DNA of 33,566 nt from Clostridia bacterium (GTDB lineage Bacteria > Bacillota > Clostridia > Christensenellales > Pumilibacteraceae): NCBI GenBank assembly GCA_017500845.1, contig JAFVXY010000015.1:1-33566 (forward strand), written 5' to 3'. A program made the position numbers and the translations under genes. The notes under the pieces were generated by a model. It saw nothing but the letters and a program-made list of their open reading frames with translations. It had not been told where the DNA came from and searched no databases. Of this stretch, positions 7,993 through 16,024 are shown one piece after another. Every line of letters begins with the position of its first letter. The stretch's first letter is position 1.

Positions 7993-8855
7993 AATAATTT
8001 CAAGTCCTCCATAGCGCGGCGTAGCTTAGCCTTGTTTTCGGCTGTAAGCTCGGTAATTGGCAATCTGGGGTCGCCTACGTCAATCCCAAGCATTTGCAGT
8101 GATGCCCTTACAGGGATAGGGTTGACCTCTGCAAAAAGTGCGTTTATAAGGGGCAAGAGCCTGAGCTGCAAAGCGGTGGCGGAAGCAATATTTCCGCACA
8201 GCGCCATGCTTGTCATTCTGCTCATAAGAGCAGGTGCGGTGTTTGCCGCAACCGAAATCACTCCCTTGGCGCCCATAGCCATGGATGCCGCAGTCAGTCC
8301 GTCGTCGCCGCAGTAAAGGTCGGCGGGGACAATTCGCAAGCACTCTTGGATCTGAGCCATATTTCCGCTTGCCTCCTTAATGCCCACAATTCCCGGAAGC
8401 TCGGCAATGCGAGCCATGGTTTGTGGCAAAAGATTGAAGCCCGTTCTGCTCGGCACGTTATAAACGATAATGGGAATATGTACGTTAGCGGCGATATGGC
8501 GGTAGTGAGCAAGCGCGCCGTCTTGCGTGCATTTGTTGTAATATGGCGTTACAATCAGCAGTGCATCTGCACCCCATTTTTGTGCTTGCTGACACAAATT
8601 CGTTACTACGTTAGTGTCATTTCCGCCCGTTCCCACAATTAGCGGAAGCGATGAATGCGCCCTTACGTATCGCACGAACTCTTCCTTTTGCCCCAAGGTC
8701 AAGGTGCTTGCTTCGCCCGTAGTGCCAAGCGCAATAAGGGCATCCACGCCGCCGCTTGTTACGTGAGCAAGAAGCTTTTCTGCCGCCGAAAAAATAATAC
8801 CGCTATTGCTTGCGGGTGTAACCAACGCAACTCCTGTGCCCGAAAAAATTGACAT
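7989..8855 (-). CDS. dapA: 4-hydroxy-tetrahydrodipicolinate synthase DapA
   Basis: DapA condenses pyruvate with aspartate-4-semialdehyde to give HTPA, the first committed step of DAP/lysine synthesis and also the precursor of spore dipicolinic acid. The start is set at 8855 (MSIFSGTGVALVTP) because GAGG lies at good spacing upstream; the frame extends to 8972, but that part overlaps asd and has no family similarity. The 288 residues show GTTGEASTLT (44-53), the catalytic Tyr132 in VYNVPSRTG, the Schiff-base Lys160 in GIKEASGN, and YCGDDGLT. The length is normal for the family. The gap to asd is 10 nt, and the dapA ribosome binding site sits at the asd 3' end. Confidence 0.97.
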   Translation of the reverse strand: MSIFSGTGVALVTPASNSGIIFSAAEKLLAHVTSGGVDALIALGTTGEASTLTLGQKEEFVRYVRAHSSLPLIVGTGGNDTNVVTNLCQQAQKWGADALLIVTPYYNKCTQDGALAHYRHIAANVHIPIIVYNVPSRTGFNLLPQTMARIAELPGIVGIKEASGNMAQIQECLRIVPADLYCGDDGLTAASMAMGAKGVISVAANTAPALMSRMTSMALCGNIASATALQLRLLPLINALFAEVNPIPVRASLQMLGIDVGDPRLPITELTAENKAKLRRAMEDLKLL

Positions 8856-8865
8856 AAATTTTACC

Positions 8866-9816
8866 TCACCTAATAAGAAGCTCTGCAATCTGAACGGCGT
8901 TGGTCGCCGCACCTTTTCGCAGGTTGTCTGCCACAATCCACATATTAAAGCAGTTTGCCTCGCTCTCGTCACGGCGAAGTCTGCCCACGGTAACGCCGTC
9001 GCCGCCCACGCAGTCGGTGGGAGTGGGGATATCGCCCACGGTAACGGACTGAGCCTCGCGTAAGGCTTGACTTACCTCGCCAAGCGTTGCGGGGGTCTTT
9101 AGTCTAAGGTTAACGCTTGCGCCGTGACAGCGAGTGATGGGCACACGCACGCAGGTGGCGCTTACTCTTATTTGACCCGAAAGGATTTTGTGCGTTTCGT
9201 TTATGATTTTAAGCTCCTCGCCCGTATAGCCGCCGTCTATATAGCTGTCGATTTTTGGCAGAAGATTGTTCTTTATGGGCTTTTCAAAAAAGCCGTCCAC
9301 GCCGCTTTCAAGCTCGCACAGACCCATCGCACCTGCGCCGCTAACGGACTGATAGGTGCTGACAATCATTCGGTCTAAGCCGAATTTGCGATATAGAGGT
9401 GCAACTGCTGTAAGTATCTGAATGGTGGTGCAGTTGGGGTTTGCGATAATACCGTTATGCAAAAAGGCGGCGGCGGGATTCACCTCGGGAATAACAAGAG
9501 GAACGCTGTCGTCCATGCGCCAAGCAGACGAGTTGTCGATAACGACTGTGCCCATCGTGGCAAAAATTTGAGCATACCTTATGCTGATTTCGCTACTAAC
9601 CGCAAAAAGAGCGAGGTCGCACGGATTGCGATACACGTTCGCTTGCGTAAGAGCAAGCACGGGCAACGTGCCAAAGGGGGTATCGGCAACGCCGTCGCTT
9701 TCGGCAAAAAGCACCAGCTGTGATACGGGAAAGCGGCGCTCGTGCAAAACGGCAAGCATGGTTTTGCCGACAAGACCTGTTGCGCCCACTACGCCAAGCG
9801 AAAATTGTTTGTTCAT
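8866..9816 (-). CDS. asd: aspartate-semialdehyde dehydrogenase Asd
   Basis: Asd reduces aspartyl-4-phosphate to aspartate-4-semialdehyde with NADPH. The start at 9816 (MNKQFSLGVVGATG) is preferred over the in-frame ATG at 9843 because GGAGGT lies 7 nt upstream. The 316-residue product has the NADP-binding GATGLVG (11-17), SSAWRMD with Arg100, the catalytic Cys129 in NPNCTT, SVSGAGAMG, and the general-base His231 in RVPITRCHGAS. It is the first gene of the minus-strand operon asd-dapA-dapB-yabP-yabQ. A TTGACA lies upstream (complement of 9864-9869), but I see no convincing -10 at the right distance, so its promoter may be weak or read by another sigma factor. No aspartokinase gene is in the window. 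Confidence 0.97.
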   Translation of the reverse strand: MNKQFSLGVVGATGLVGKTMLAVLHERRFPVSQLVLFAESDGVADTPFGTLPVLALTQANVYRNPCDLALFAVSSEISIRYAQIFATMGTVVIDNSSAWRMDDSVPLVIPEVNPAAAFLHNGIIANPNCTTIQILTAVAPLYRKFGLDRMIVSTYQSVSGAGAMGLCELESGVDGFFEKPIKNNLLPKIDSYIDGGYTGEELKIINETHKILSGQIRVSATCVRVPITRCHGASVNLRLKTPATLGEVSQALREAQSVTVGDIPTPTDCVGGDGVTVGRLRRDESEANCFNMWIVADNLRKGAATNAVQIAELLIR

Positions 9817-9914
9817 AAAGACCTCCGCACGAATTAGTGACACGGATAGTCTATGTAGTAATATGTCAAAAAATGACCCTCACTAAGAAATTTTGATAAA
9901 GCAAGCTAAATCAT

Positions 9915-9943
9915 TTGTTTTTATCTTAAAAATAGTTTATAAT
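9915..9943 (+). promoter_or_regulatory. sigma-A promoter of the five-gene operon 9994-14727
   Basis: TTGTTT (9915-9920), a 17-base spacer and a perfect TATAAT (9938-9943). It is in the 177-bp divergent gap between asd (minus) and the membrane-protein gene (plus). The predicted leader is about 45 nt. Confidence 0.75.
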
Positions 9944-9993
9944 GGCATTGTGGATAGTTTTATTCGCAAAAATGAATTAAGGCGATACTTATT

Positions 9994-10929
9994 ATGAGAA
10001 GAGAATTATTAACAAAGCTGACGGTGGACGAATACAACCACGAGTACCTCGTAAAAAACTACCAAGAGGGTGGTAGATTCAAGCTGTTCAGCAACGTATT
10101 TTTCGGCAAGATGGGCAACATGGCAAAGGTGAATTGGTGGATGGTACTCTTTCTACTCCCCGTGCTTGCGGCGCTCATCTTTATTGCGTACAAGGGCTTC
10201 GACTACGGCAAGTACACGCCGTTTAGTGCAAATTACGGACTTGGCTATCCCGTAATCAGCGACAGCGAAGAGGTTTACGCAAATCTTGTTTACAACAACA
10301 ATATTTTTAGGGCGTTGCTTCTTATTCCGTGCATTATCATAGCTTTTGTTGGACTTGCGGGTGCGTTTAACGTAATCAAGTACGAGTCGCTCGGCTATAA
10401 CACCAAGGTCAGCAAGGAGTTTTTTAAGGGAATCAAAAATCACTTCGTGCCCTTTATGTGGATTGGACTTGTAAACGCGCTTTTGTATCTTTCACTTGAA
10501 TTTGCGCTCAACTTTTACGGCAATCCCGACCTTCACCTTGCATGGAAAATAGTCACCATTGCGGTAAACGTGCTTGCACTTGTATTCTCTCTTACTGTTT
10601 CGTTCTATGCTATGACGCAAGAGGTAATGTACAGCCTGCCTTTTGGTAAGCTGCTTAAAAATGCATTTCATTTTGCGGTGTCATTTGTTGTCCAAAACCT
10701 TATTATTTTCTTGTTTTCCATGGTGCCCGTTGGACTTTTGTTCCTTTTGAACACGTCTATGTTTGTCCAGATGCTTATAGTATTGGCGCTTGCGATGGTG
10801 GGCGTGTCTTATATCGTTTGCGTATGGACGATTTACGGTCACTACGTGTACAATTTGATTTTCTCGGCTGTAATCGAGCAAAACAAGCCGACCAAAGCAA
10901 AGAACAAAAAGAAGGCTAAGGCAAAATAA
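9994..10929 (+). CDS. multi-pass membrane protein of unknown function, 311 aa
   Basis: The first gene of a tightly packed operon. A cytosolic N-terminal region of about 47 residues ends in KLFSNVFFGKMGNMAKVNWW. At least five hydrophobic helices follow: around VLFLLPVLAALIFIAY, ALLLIPCIIIAFVGLAG, FMWIGLVNALLYLSLEF, IVTIAVNVLALVFSLTVSFY, and a long C-terminal pair FVVQNLIIFLFSMVPVGLLF and LIVLALAMVGVSYIVCVW. The tail is very basic (KNKKKAKAK). The pattern (short N-terminal region, then helices and VSKEFFKGIKNHF between helices) recalls YesL/DUF624-like proteins of Clostridia, but that is an impression and not an assignment. AAGGCG at 9979-9984 is a modest SD. The stop overlaps the next start in TAATG. 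Confidence 0.85.
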   Translation: MRRELLTKLTVDEYNHEYLVKNYQEGGRFKLFSNVFFGKMGNMAKVNWWMVLFLLPVLAALIFIAYKGFDYGKYTPFSANYGLGYPVISDSEEVYANLVYNNNIFRALLLIPCIIIAFVGLAGAFNVIKYESLGYNTKVSKEFFKGIKNHFVPFMWIGLVNALLYLSLEFALNFYGNPDLHLAWKIVTIAVNVLALVFSLTVSFYAMTQEVMYSLPFGKLLKNAFHFAVSFVVQNLIIFLFSMVPVGLLFLLNTSMFVQMLIVLALAMVGVSYIVCVWTIYGHYVYNLIFSAVIEQNKPTKAKNKKKAKAK

Positions 10930-11609
10930 TGTACGAGGTAATTTCGCAGTACTACGACTTGTTTATGGATTCCCGCCGTCCGTGGATAGACTTTGCTTTG
11001 GGCAAGGTGGGCAGCGGCAAGCGCGGAGCAGACGTTGGGTGCGGAAGCGGCGAGGTGGCGATGCGCCTTGCGCTAAGCGGCAATCGGGTGATTGCAATAG
11101 ACAGCTCGCCGGGGATGCTTACGGTAGCCGCGCAAAAATTCCGCGAGGCGGGGCTTGATATTCCTACGGTGCTGCAAAGCGCACAGCAGCTTAATTTAGG
11201 CGGAGAGATGGACTTTATTACAGCCATGTGCGACGTCGTAAATTATCTAAAAAATCCTCGATCGTTTTTTAGGGCGGCGTACAAAAATCTAAGGTACGGT
11301 GGCGTACTTATCTTTGATATCAGCAACGAATACAAGCTGCGCGAGGTGCTTGGAAACAACGTTTATACCGACACACAAGGCGGCATAACGTACGTATGGG
11401 AAAACTTTTTATGCCGTGACCGCGTGGAAATGGAGCTTAGCTTTTTCGTGCCGGAGGGACGCTTGTACAAAAAGCTTACCGATACTCAGACGCAGTACAT
11501 ACATTCGGACGAAGCCATACTAAATGAGCTTGCGCTTGAGGGCTTTTCGGTAAAGAAGACGGCAAAAAAGGATAGGACGTATTTTGTCGCTAAAAAGGTT
11601 AAAAGATGA
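10929..11609 (+). CDS. class I SAM-dependent methyltransferase
   Basis: A 226-residue soluble methyltransferase of the Rossmann-like class I fold. Motif I is GADVGCGSGEVAMRL (33-47). The acidic residue ending strand 2 is in VIAIDSSPGML, and the region after strand 4 reads MDFITAMCDVVNYL and then GGVLIFDISNEYKL. A C-terminal beta-rich half (VEMELSFFVPEGRLYKKLTD) probably forms the substrate side. The layout resembles the YqeM-type clostridial methyltransferases, whose substrate is not established; small molecule, RNA and protein all remain possible. Start and stop overlap both neighbours (TAATG at 10927-10931, ATGA at 11606-11609), so expression is coupled to the membrane protein and the TPR protein. 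Confidence 0.93.
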   Translation: MYEVISQYYDLFMDSRRPWIDFALGKVGSGKRGADVGCGSGEVAMRLALSGNRVIAIDSSPGMLTVAAQKFREAGLDIPTVLQSAQQLNLGGEMDFITAMCDVVNYLKNPRSFFRAAYKNLRYGGVLIFDISNEYKLREVLGNNVYTDTQGGITYVWENFLCRDRVEMELSFFVPEGRLYKKLTDTQTQYIHSDEAILNELALEGFSVKKTAKKDRTYFVAKKVKR

Positions 11610-13237
11610 ACAAAAAGCAATTTGACTATCTTTCGGCGGCGCAAAAAATGTTCGATAAGGGCGATTTCAAATCGGCTCTTCATTATGCGTTTTTGCAACG
11701 CGACATCGAGCAAAACGAGGAGGTGTACGCATTTATAGCGGACACCTACGTGGAGATGGGGCTTTATGACGAGGCGTTTAGCTGCTATCTGAAAGCGTAT
11801 GACTTTAAGCCCAAGGATCCGCGTATCTTTGACGGGATTTTAGAATGCCTGCGTGACGAGGACGGCGCGGCTGCGGCTTTTTATATGCAAGAGCAAATGA
11901 GCGGCGATCAAAACGTTCTTGAAATGTTTTCGGAGCTGTCCGAGTGCATAGAGGACAGCGATCTTGACGGCTTATTTGCAGATTCTCCGCCGCAAGAGCC
12001 CAACCGTTACGATTGGCGCGACCAATCGACGCTGATGGATGAAGCAATCTTTTGTGCTCACACGGGTAATCACGAGGAAGCCGAAAGGCTTTTTGACTCA
12101 ATCGGCAAGGACTCGTTTCAATACGAATCCGCCGCGTATGCCAGCGCATCGCTTAAGCTTAGTAGGGATGATGCGGACGGAGCAATCGCTATTTTGGACG
12201 ACATTATAGCGCGCGGCTCAGAGAGCGTTGACGTGCATATCACCAAGGTTATAGCGCACGACTTTAAGGGCGACCGAGACGGCGTGGAAGCGGCAATAAA
12301 GATTTTGGACACTTTGCAAGAAAAAGGCGTTGACGATACCATAAAAGTTGCGTTGTGTCTATGCAGCTACGGTCACTTCGCCGAGGCAGAAAAACACGTA
12401 AACAAAGCCTTACAATACTGTCCGTACGACAAGGTGCTTTTGCTGTGCATGGGTGATGTGCGACTGCATCAGGGCAAGTATGACGAGGCACTGGAAATAA
12501 TGAATGAAATTTGTGCGGTGTTCCCCGAGGATATTGAAGCGCACGAGCTTGCTCGCCGCCTAAAAGAGAACCGTGTGCCAAGCCTTATGCGCGAGAAGCT
12601 TGAAATCGGCAACGAATGGGGTGAAAAGCTTTCGCACATACTCTTAGAGGGTGGGGACTTGACGACCGACGAGGCAAAAAAGCTTATAAAGTGGGCGTAC
12701 AAGTGCTCGATAAACCAAGCGTTGCAGGCGGCGCTCGGCGTAGCCATAAGCAAGCTTCCCGAGCTTGACGCATTGACCAAAGAGCTTCTTGTCGACCCGT
12801 TCATATCGAGCGACGTAAAAAAGCCCATTTTGCGGCGAAAAATTCTTGGCGGCAAGGACAAGCAAATCAAGCTCGTTACACAAAACGCACTAAAAACCAT
12901 AGAGGTTAATCCGCCCGATTCGCCCAACAGCTTACGTGCCGCGTACTGCGAGGTGCTTACGTACCTCGCAATCGAGGATCTGTTTTTCGAAAAGGATTTT
13001 GCAATAGCCGTAGACAAAATCAGTACGGTGATGCGAAGTAGCGACGAGGCGGCTTCGCTTGCAAAGCAGGTGGTCGCGGCGGTGCTGTACGAGATATCTA
13101 CAACCATAGTAGACAAAGATGACGCATGTACAAGATTTGGCTGTACGTCCGAGGAATTTTTGCACGCAAGAGCGATTTTGCACATAAGTGACGACGATAA
13201 GCCGACCAAGGGTCACGCCATATCTAAGAGGAGATAA
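11606..13237 (+). CDS. TPR-repeat protein, 543 aa
   Basis: A soluble protein with tetratricopeptide repeats and no signal peptide. Clear TPR helices run from residue 5 (AAQKMFDKGDFKSALHYAF; EVYAFIADTYVEMGLYDEAF), again in the middle (EAIFCAHTGNHEEAERLFD; LCSYGHFAEAEKHVNKAL; VRLHQGKYDEALEIM). A helical C-terminal domain of about 200 residues has no repeat I recognise. TPR proteins act as scaffolds, so a cytosolic assembly or regulatory role with its operon partners is likely, but no partner can be named. The ATG sits in ATGA with the methyltransferase stop, and the stop is one base from the next ATG. Confidence 0.9.
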   Translation: MNKKQFDYLSAAQKMFDKGDFKSALHYAFLQRDIEQNEEVYAFIADTYVEMGLYDEAFSCYLKAYDFKPKDPRIFDGILECLRDEDGAAAAFYMQEQMSGDQNVLEMFSELSECIEDSDLDGLFADSPPQEPNRYDWRDQSTLMDEAIFCAHTGNHEEAERLFDSIGKDSFQYESAAYASASLKLSRDDADGAIAILDDIIARGSESVDVHITKVIAHDFKGDRDGVEAAIKILDTLQEKGVDDTIKVALCLCSYGHFAEAEKHVNKALQYCPYDKVLLLCMGDVRLHQGKYDEALEIMNEICAVFPEDIEAHELARRLKENRVPSLMREKLEIGNEWGEKLSHILLEGGDLTTDEAKKLIKWAYKCSINQALQAALGVAISKLPELDALTKELLVDPFISSDVKKPILRRKILGGKDKQIKLVTQNALKTIEVNPPDSPNSLRAAYCEVLTYLAIEDLFFEKDFAIAVDKISTVMRSSDEAASLAKQVVAAVLYEISTTIVDKDDACTRFGCTSEEFLHARAILHISDDDKPTKGHAISKRR

Positions 13238-13238
13238 T

Positions 13239-14006
13239 ATGTACGAATTTAACAAGCTGTTTTCGGATTACGTTTTGAAGATAGGACATGTTCACGAGGA
13301 GGAACTGGGCGAGGTGTACGAAAGATGGTACAACGAATACTGTGACGCTCTTATGGACAGCCCGCGCGGTATAATCTCGTCTATGTCGGACGGTGAGCTG
13401 TCGCAGGAGCTTATCGAGGAATGCTACTTAGGCGCGCCCTCGCTTACCGTGATGGAGGCGCTTCAAAGCCGTGACAACGAGCGAGTGCTGGTTCCGCTTT
13501 TGTACGAGGGCAATTCAATGCTTGCCTATTGTGCGGCGGAGCTGCTTCGCAACATGAATAAGATTCCTGCCGAGGCGTTTGCTCAGCTGCTTACGCAAAC
13601 GGACGATAGCGAGCTTTTTGAGCTGGTAGTGGACAGCCTAAAGGAAGACCCCGATGGCGTGCGTGACGTGCTTTTGGAACTAATCGAAGGAGCGGACGAG
13701 CACGTAAAAATGGCAATTGCCGAAATACTATCGTGCGGAGGCAAGGACGAGCGCGTTTATCAGCTTCTTGTCGAGCAGTTTGCAAGTGGCGACAATCTTG
13801 CGCTTTATGCAAGCTACCTGGCTCGCTACGGTGACGAACGCTGTGCGCCCATGCTGTACCGTGCGCTTTCGTCTTCATCGTACGCAGACTATATCGAAAT
13901 TCGCAATGCCATCGAGTCACTCGGCGGCATCGTGGACGAGGAGCGCGACTTTTCGTCCGACCCCGACTACATCTATATAAAGGAGAACCCAAATGTCCAA
14001 AAATAA
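13239..14006 (+). CDS. HEAT-repeat-like protein, 255 aa
   Basis: The start at 13239 (MYEFNKLFSDYVLKIG) is chosen because AGGAG (about 13229-13233) sits just upstream and because it lies one base after the TPR stop; the frame continues upstream only inside the TPR gene. The acidic, all-helical product contains repeated helix pairs of HEAT/PBS-lyase style, such as VLVPLLYEGNSMLAYCAAEL, VRDVLLELIEGADEHVKMAI and YLARYGDERCAPMLYRALSS. There is no signal peptide or TM helix. Such repeats bind proteins and have no catalytic role. Its place between a TPR protein and an HD phosphohydrolase suggests an adaptor. The last 14 nt overlap the next gene. Confidence 0.88.
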   Translation: MYEFNKLFSDYVLKIGHVHEEELGEVYERWYNEYCDALMDSPRGIISSMSDGELSQELIEECYLGAPSLTVMEALQSRDNERVLVPLLYEGNSMLAYCAAELLRNMNKIPAEAFAQLLTQTDDSELFELVVDSLKEDPDGVRDVLLELIEGADEHVKMAIAEILSCGGKDERVYQLLVEQFASGDNLALYASYLARYGDERCAPMLYRALSSSSYADYIEIRNAIESLGGIVDEERDFSSDPDYIYIKENPNVQK

Positions 14007-14727
14007 GGTTACGCTTGCAGATATTAAGGCAAATGCCGAAATTAAGGCGTTCATTGATACGGCAAACCATAACCTCGAGGTTATGGGCTACACCGAGCAC
14101 GGAATCCGTCACGTGTCGTTTGTCAGCCGCGCAACAAGTGAGATTCTGTCCGAGCTTGGCTACGACGATAGGACGGTAGAGCTTGGTGCAATCGCCGGCT
14201 GGATTCACGACATCGGCAATGCTGTCAACCGCCGCAGTCACGGCATTTCGGGCGCGGTAATGAGTCACGAAATTCTGTCCGATATGGGCATGGATCCCGT
14301 AGAGCTTGGCACGGTAATAGCGGCAATCGGCAACCACGAGGAGGAAATCGGCAAGCCGGTTAATGCTGTTTGCGCCGCCCTTATTATCGCCGACAAAAGT
14401 GACGCGCACCGTAGCAGAGTTCGCCGAGATAAATATAATCTCAACGATATTCACGACCGCGTAAATCTTTCTATCAAAAAGAATTTTATTACGGTGGATA
14501 AGGACACTAACACCATCAGCCTGTTCATCTACATGAACGAAATCAGCTCGCCGTTCGAGTACATGCAAATTTATATGTCGCGCATAGTTCTTTGCGAAAA
14601 CGCGGCATCGGCACTTGGCTGCAGCTTCGAGCTGGTTATCAATGGGACGGCAGTAAACCGCCGCCAAGATCTTGCAACAAGTGAGGCTATGATTACCGCG
14701 GCGCTCCGCGGCAAAAAGGTGGAGTAA
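13993..14727 (+). CDS. HD-domain phosphohydrolase, 244 aa
   Basis: A metal-dependent phosphohydrolase of the HD superfamily. The metal ligands are laid out as expected: GIRHVSFVSR (His40), GWIHDIGNAVNRRSHG (His72-Asp73, His83), SHEIL (His92), AIGNHEEE (His115) and IIADKSDAHRSRVR (Asp134/Asp137). The C-terminal half is a beta-rich domain ending FELVINGTAVN. The closest family is a widespread clostridial HD protein of unknown substrate, known to me from general experience; nucleotides or a cyclic dinucleotide are possible but unproven. AGGAG at about 13981-13985 precedes the ATG, which lies inside the end of the HEAT gene. It is the last gene before two terminators. Confidence 0.93.
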   Translation: MSKNKVTLADIKANAEIKAFIDTANHNLEVMGYTEHGIRHVSFVSRATSEILSELGYDDRTVELGAIAGWIHDIGNAVNRRSHGISGAVMSHEILSDMGMDPVELGTVIAAIGNHEEEIGKPVNAVCAALIIADKSDAHRSRVRRDKYNLNDIHDRVNLSIKKNFITVDKDTNTISLFIYMNEISSPFEYMQIYMSRIVLCENAASALGCSFELVINGTAVNRRQDLATSEAMITAALRGKKVE

Positions 14728-14836
14728 GGCAAGCGCGTAACAAAAACCAATTAACGCCGCTTTATAAGGTAGGGCTTCTACTATAATAAGGATATAAAGA
14801 GAGGATGGGTTGCCGTATCCCAAATCGGTTGTATCA

Positions 14837-14866
14837 AAAAGCTTCTGTGGCAAAGCAGAGGCTTTT
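14837..14866 (+). terminator. Rho-independent terminator of the five-gene operon
   Basis: Stem AAAAGCTTCTG (14837-14847) pairs with CAGAGGCTTTT (14856-14866) with one wobble around an 8-nt loop. It lies 110 nt past the HD gene stop. A TATAAT at 14782-14787 between gene and terminator has no matching -35. Confidence 0.75.
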
Positions 14867-14871
14867 GTTGT

Positions 14872-14911
14872 AAAAAACCTCAGTCGAATGAGATCGATTG
14901 AGGTTTTTTTT
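14872..14911. terminator. bidirectional Rho-independent terminator between convergent genes
   Basis: Stem AAAAAACCTCAGTCGA (14872-14887) pairs with TCGATTGAGGTTTTTT (14894-14909) with one wobble and a 6-nt loop, with A and T runs on its sides. It is a second stop for the plus-strand operon and the terminator for the minus-strand gene ending at 14928. Confidence 0.85.
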
Positions 14912-14927
14912 AACTTGTTTGCTTAAA

Positions 14928-15941
14928 TCAGTTTGAATTTAAAACGTGGTTATACATATTGGCAACATTTTCATTCATGTTTATTGGCACAAGAGAAACG
15001 GTGGGGTGGGAATTTTTGTATACAACAAACAACTGATGAGCAAAGCCTTGTCCCATCCATCCAATGCCCTCAAAATCAAGAATCACTTCTTCAAAATTTT
15101 CCAAACGATTGCAGATGCGTTTTGCTTGTGATCGAGAAACGGGTGCGGAATCAAAAATATTTTTCAAGGGTATGCGAGTTGTTGAAAAGCCGCCATCTAC
15201 ATCAGAATATAAAGCGAAAACCGCCCCCGCACTTTTGTTTGTAAAGTTAGAAAGTGACATATTTACACAAGTTCCCGATGCACATTCGTTTATATCAAAA
15301 ATAAACTCATTGTCGTATTTGGATGTAGTGAATATCTTTCCGCTTGAAGATATCACAAACATGTCCATCATTTTTGAAGTAAAGAAGATTCCTTCGCCGG
15401 AATGATTGGTTTCATCGGTGGTTAGCTTTCCTTTAAATAACTCGCAAATTGCTTCGTCATGGCTGGACAAACAAAAGTGATTTTTTATTTTTTCAAAAAT
15501 ACCAATACCGTCATCTATTATCATAACATTAGTAGTAAGGTAATTATAGCTAACCGTCACCAGCATATTTTCTGCGTTAGAATGGTCAATGACGTTGTTA
15601 ACCATTTCGCTTAAAGAATACATCCATATATGCTTAATGTTTTCGTTTAAATGCTTTATTAGTTTGCTCAGGCATTTATCATAAGCGACAGTGTCGGTGT
15701 ATAAATCGCCGCGGCTTCTCTTAAAGATATAGTTTTCTTGTTTTGTTACCAAATTGTATTCGCCGCGTTTTTGCTTTTCTATTATATTGGCATCTATTAA
15801 CTCATTGAGATATGTGTGCACCGTATTTGTGCTAATGCCAAATGTCTTGGCAACAACGCCGGATAAGCCGGTTGTCCCTGTGGAAATTTTTTCGAGCAAA
15901 TATAATATTATAGTTCTTTTCTTTTCTGCTGAATATTTCAT
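14928..15941 (-). CDS. HTH - GHKL ATPase - STAS-like (DUF4325) fusion protein
   Basis: A 337-residue soluble protein with three parts. Residues 1-65 are a winged-helix-like HTH (GVVAKTFGISTNTVHTYLNE). Residues 85-235 are a GHKL/HATPase domain: N box SEMVNNVIDHSNA (111-123), G1 box IDDGIGIF (142-149), G2 box SGEGIFFTSK (181-190). Residues 250-335 are a STAS-like domain of DUF4325 type (SRSQAKRICNRLENFEEVIL, then DFEGIGWMGQGFAHQLF). GHKL plus STAS recalls an anti-sigma kinase fused to its antagonist; histidine kinases would need a dimerisation His domain, and none is seen. The role is unknown; a DNA-binding regulator switched by ATP is likely. The ATG follows AGAGGTG. Codons are far more AT-rich than in the flanking operons, pointing to transfer or relaxed expression. 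Confidence 0.88.
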   Translation of the reverse strand: MKYSAEKKRTIILYLLEKISTGTTGLSGVVAKTFGISTNTVHTYLNELIDANIIEKQKRGEYNLVTKQENYIFKRSRGDLYTDTVAYDKCLSKLIKHLNENIKHIWMYSLSEMVNNVIDHSNAENMLVTVSYNYLTTNVMIIDDGIGIFEKIKNHFCLSSHDEAICELFKGKLTTDETNHSGEGIFFTSKMMDMFVISSSGKIFTTSKYDNEFIFDINECASGTCVNMSLSNFTNKSAGAVFALYSDVDGGFSTTRIPLKNIFDSAPVSRSQAKRICNRLENFEEVILDFEGIGWMGQGFAHQLFVVYKNSHPTVSLVPINMNENVANMYNHVLNSN

Positions 15942-15962
15942 TCCATTTTCACCTCTAAAATT

Positions 15963-15991
15963 ATTATAATATACTTTTTCAAGCTTGTCAA
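15963..15991 (-). promoter_or_regulatory. near-perfect sigma-A promoter of the HTH-ATPase-STAS gene
   Basis: On the minus strand TTGACA (complement of 15986-15991), exactly 17 bases, then TATAAT (complement of 15963-15968). Both hexamers match the consensus in every position. The predicted leader is only about 15 nt, just enough for the AGAGGTG ribosome binding site. Confidence 0.85.
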
Positions 15992-16024
15992 CATATATTA
16001 CTCAAAAAAATATATTTATTACTA

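Noticed and set aside
8856-8972. N-terminal extension of DapA
   Set aside because: It overlaps the asd coding sequence and has no family similarity; the SD supports the start at 8855.
14805-14871. short frame MGCRIPNRLYQK... before the operon terminator
   Set aside because: The GAGG touches the ATG with no spacing, and the frame runs through the terminator hairpin.
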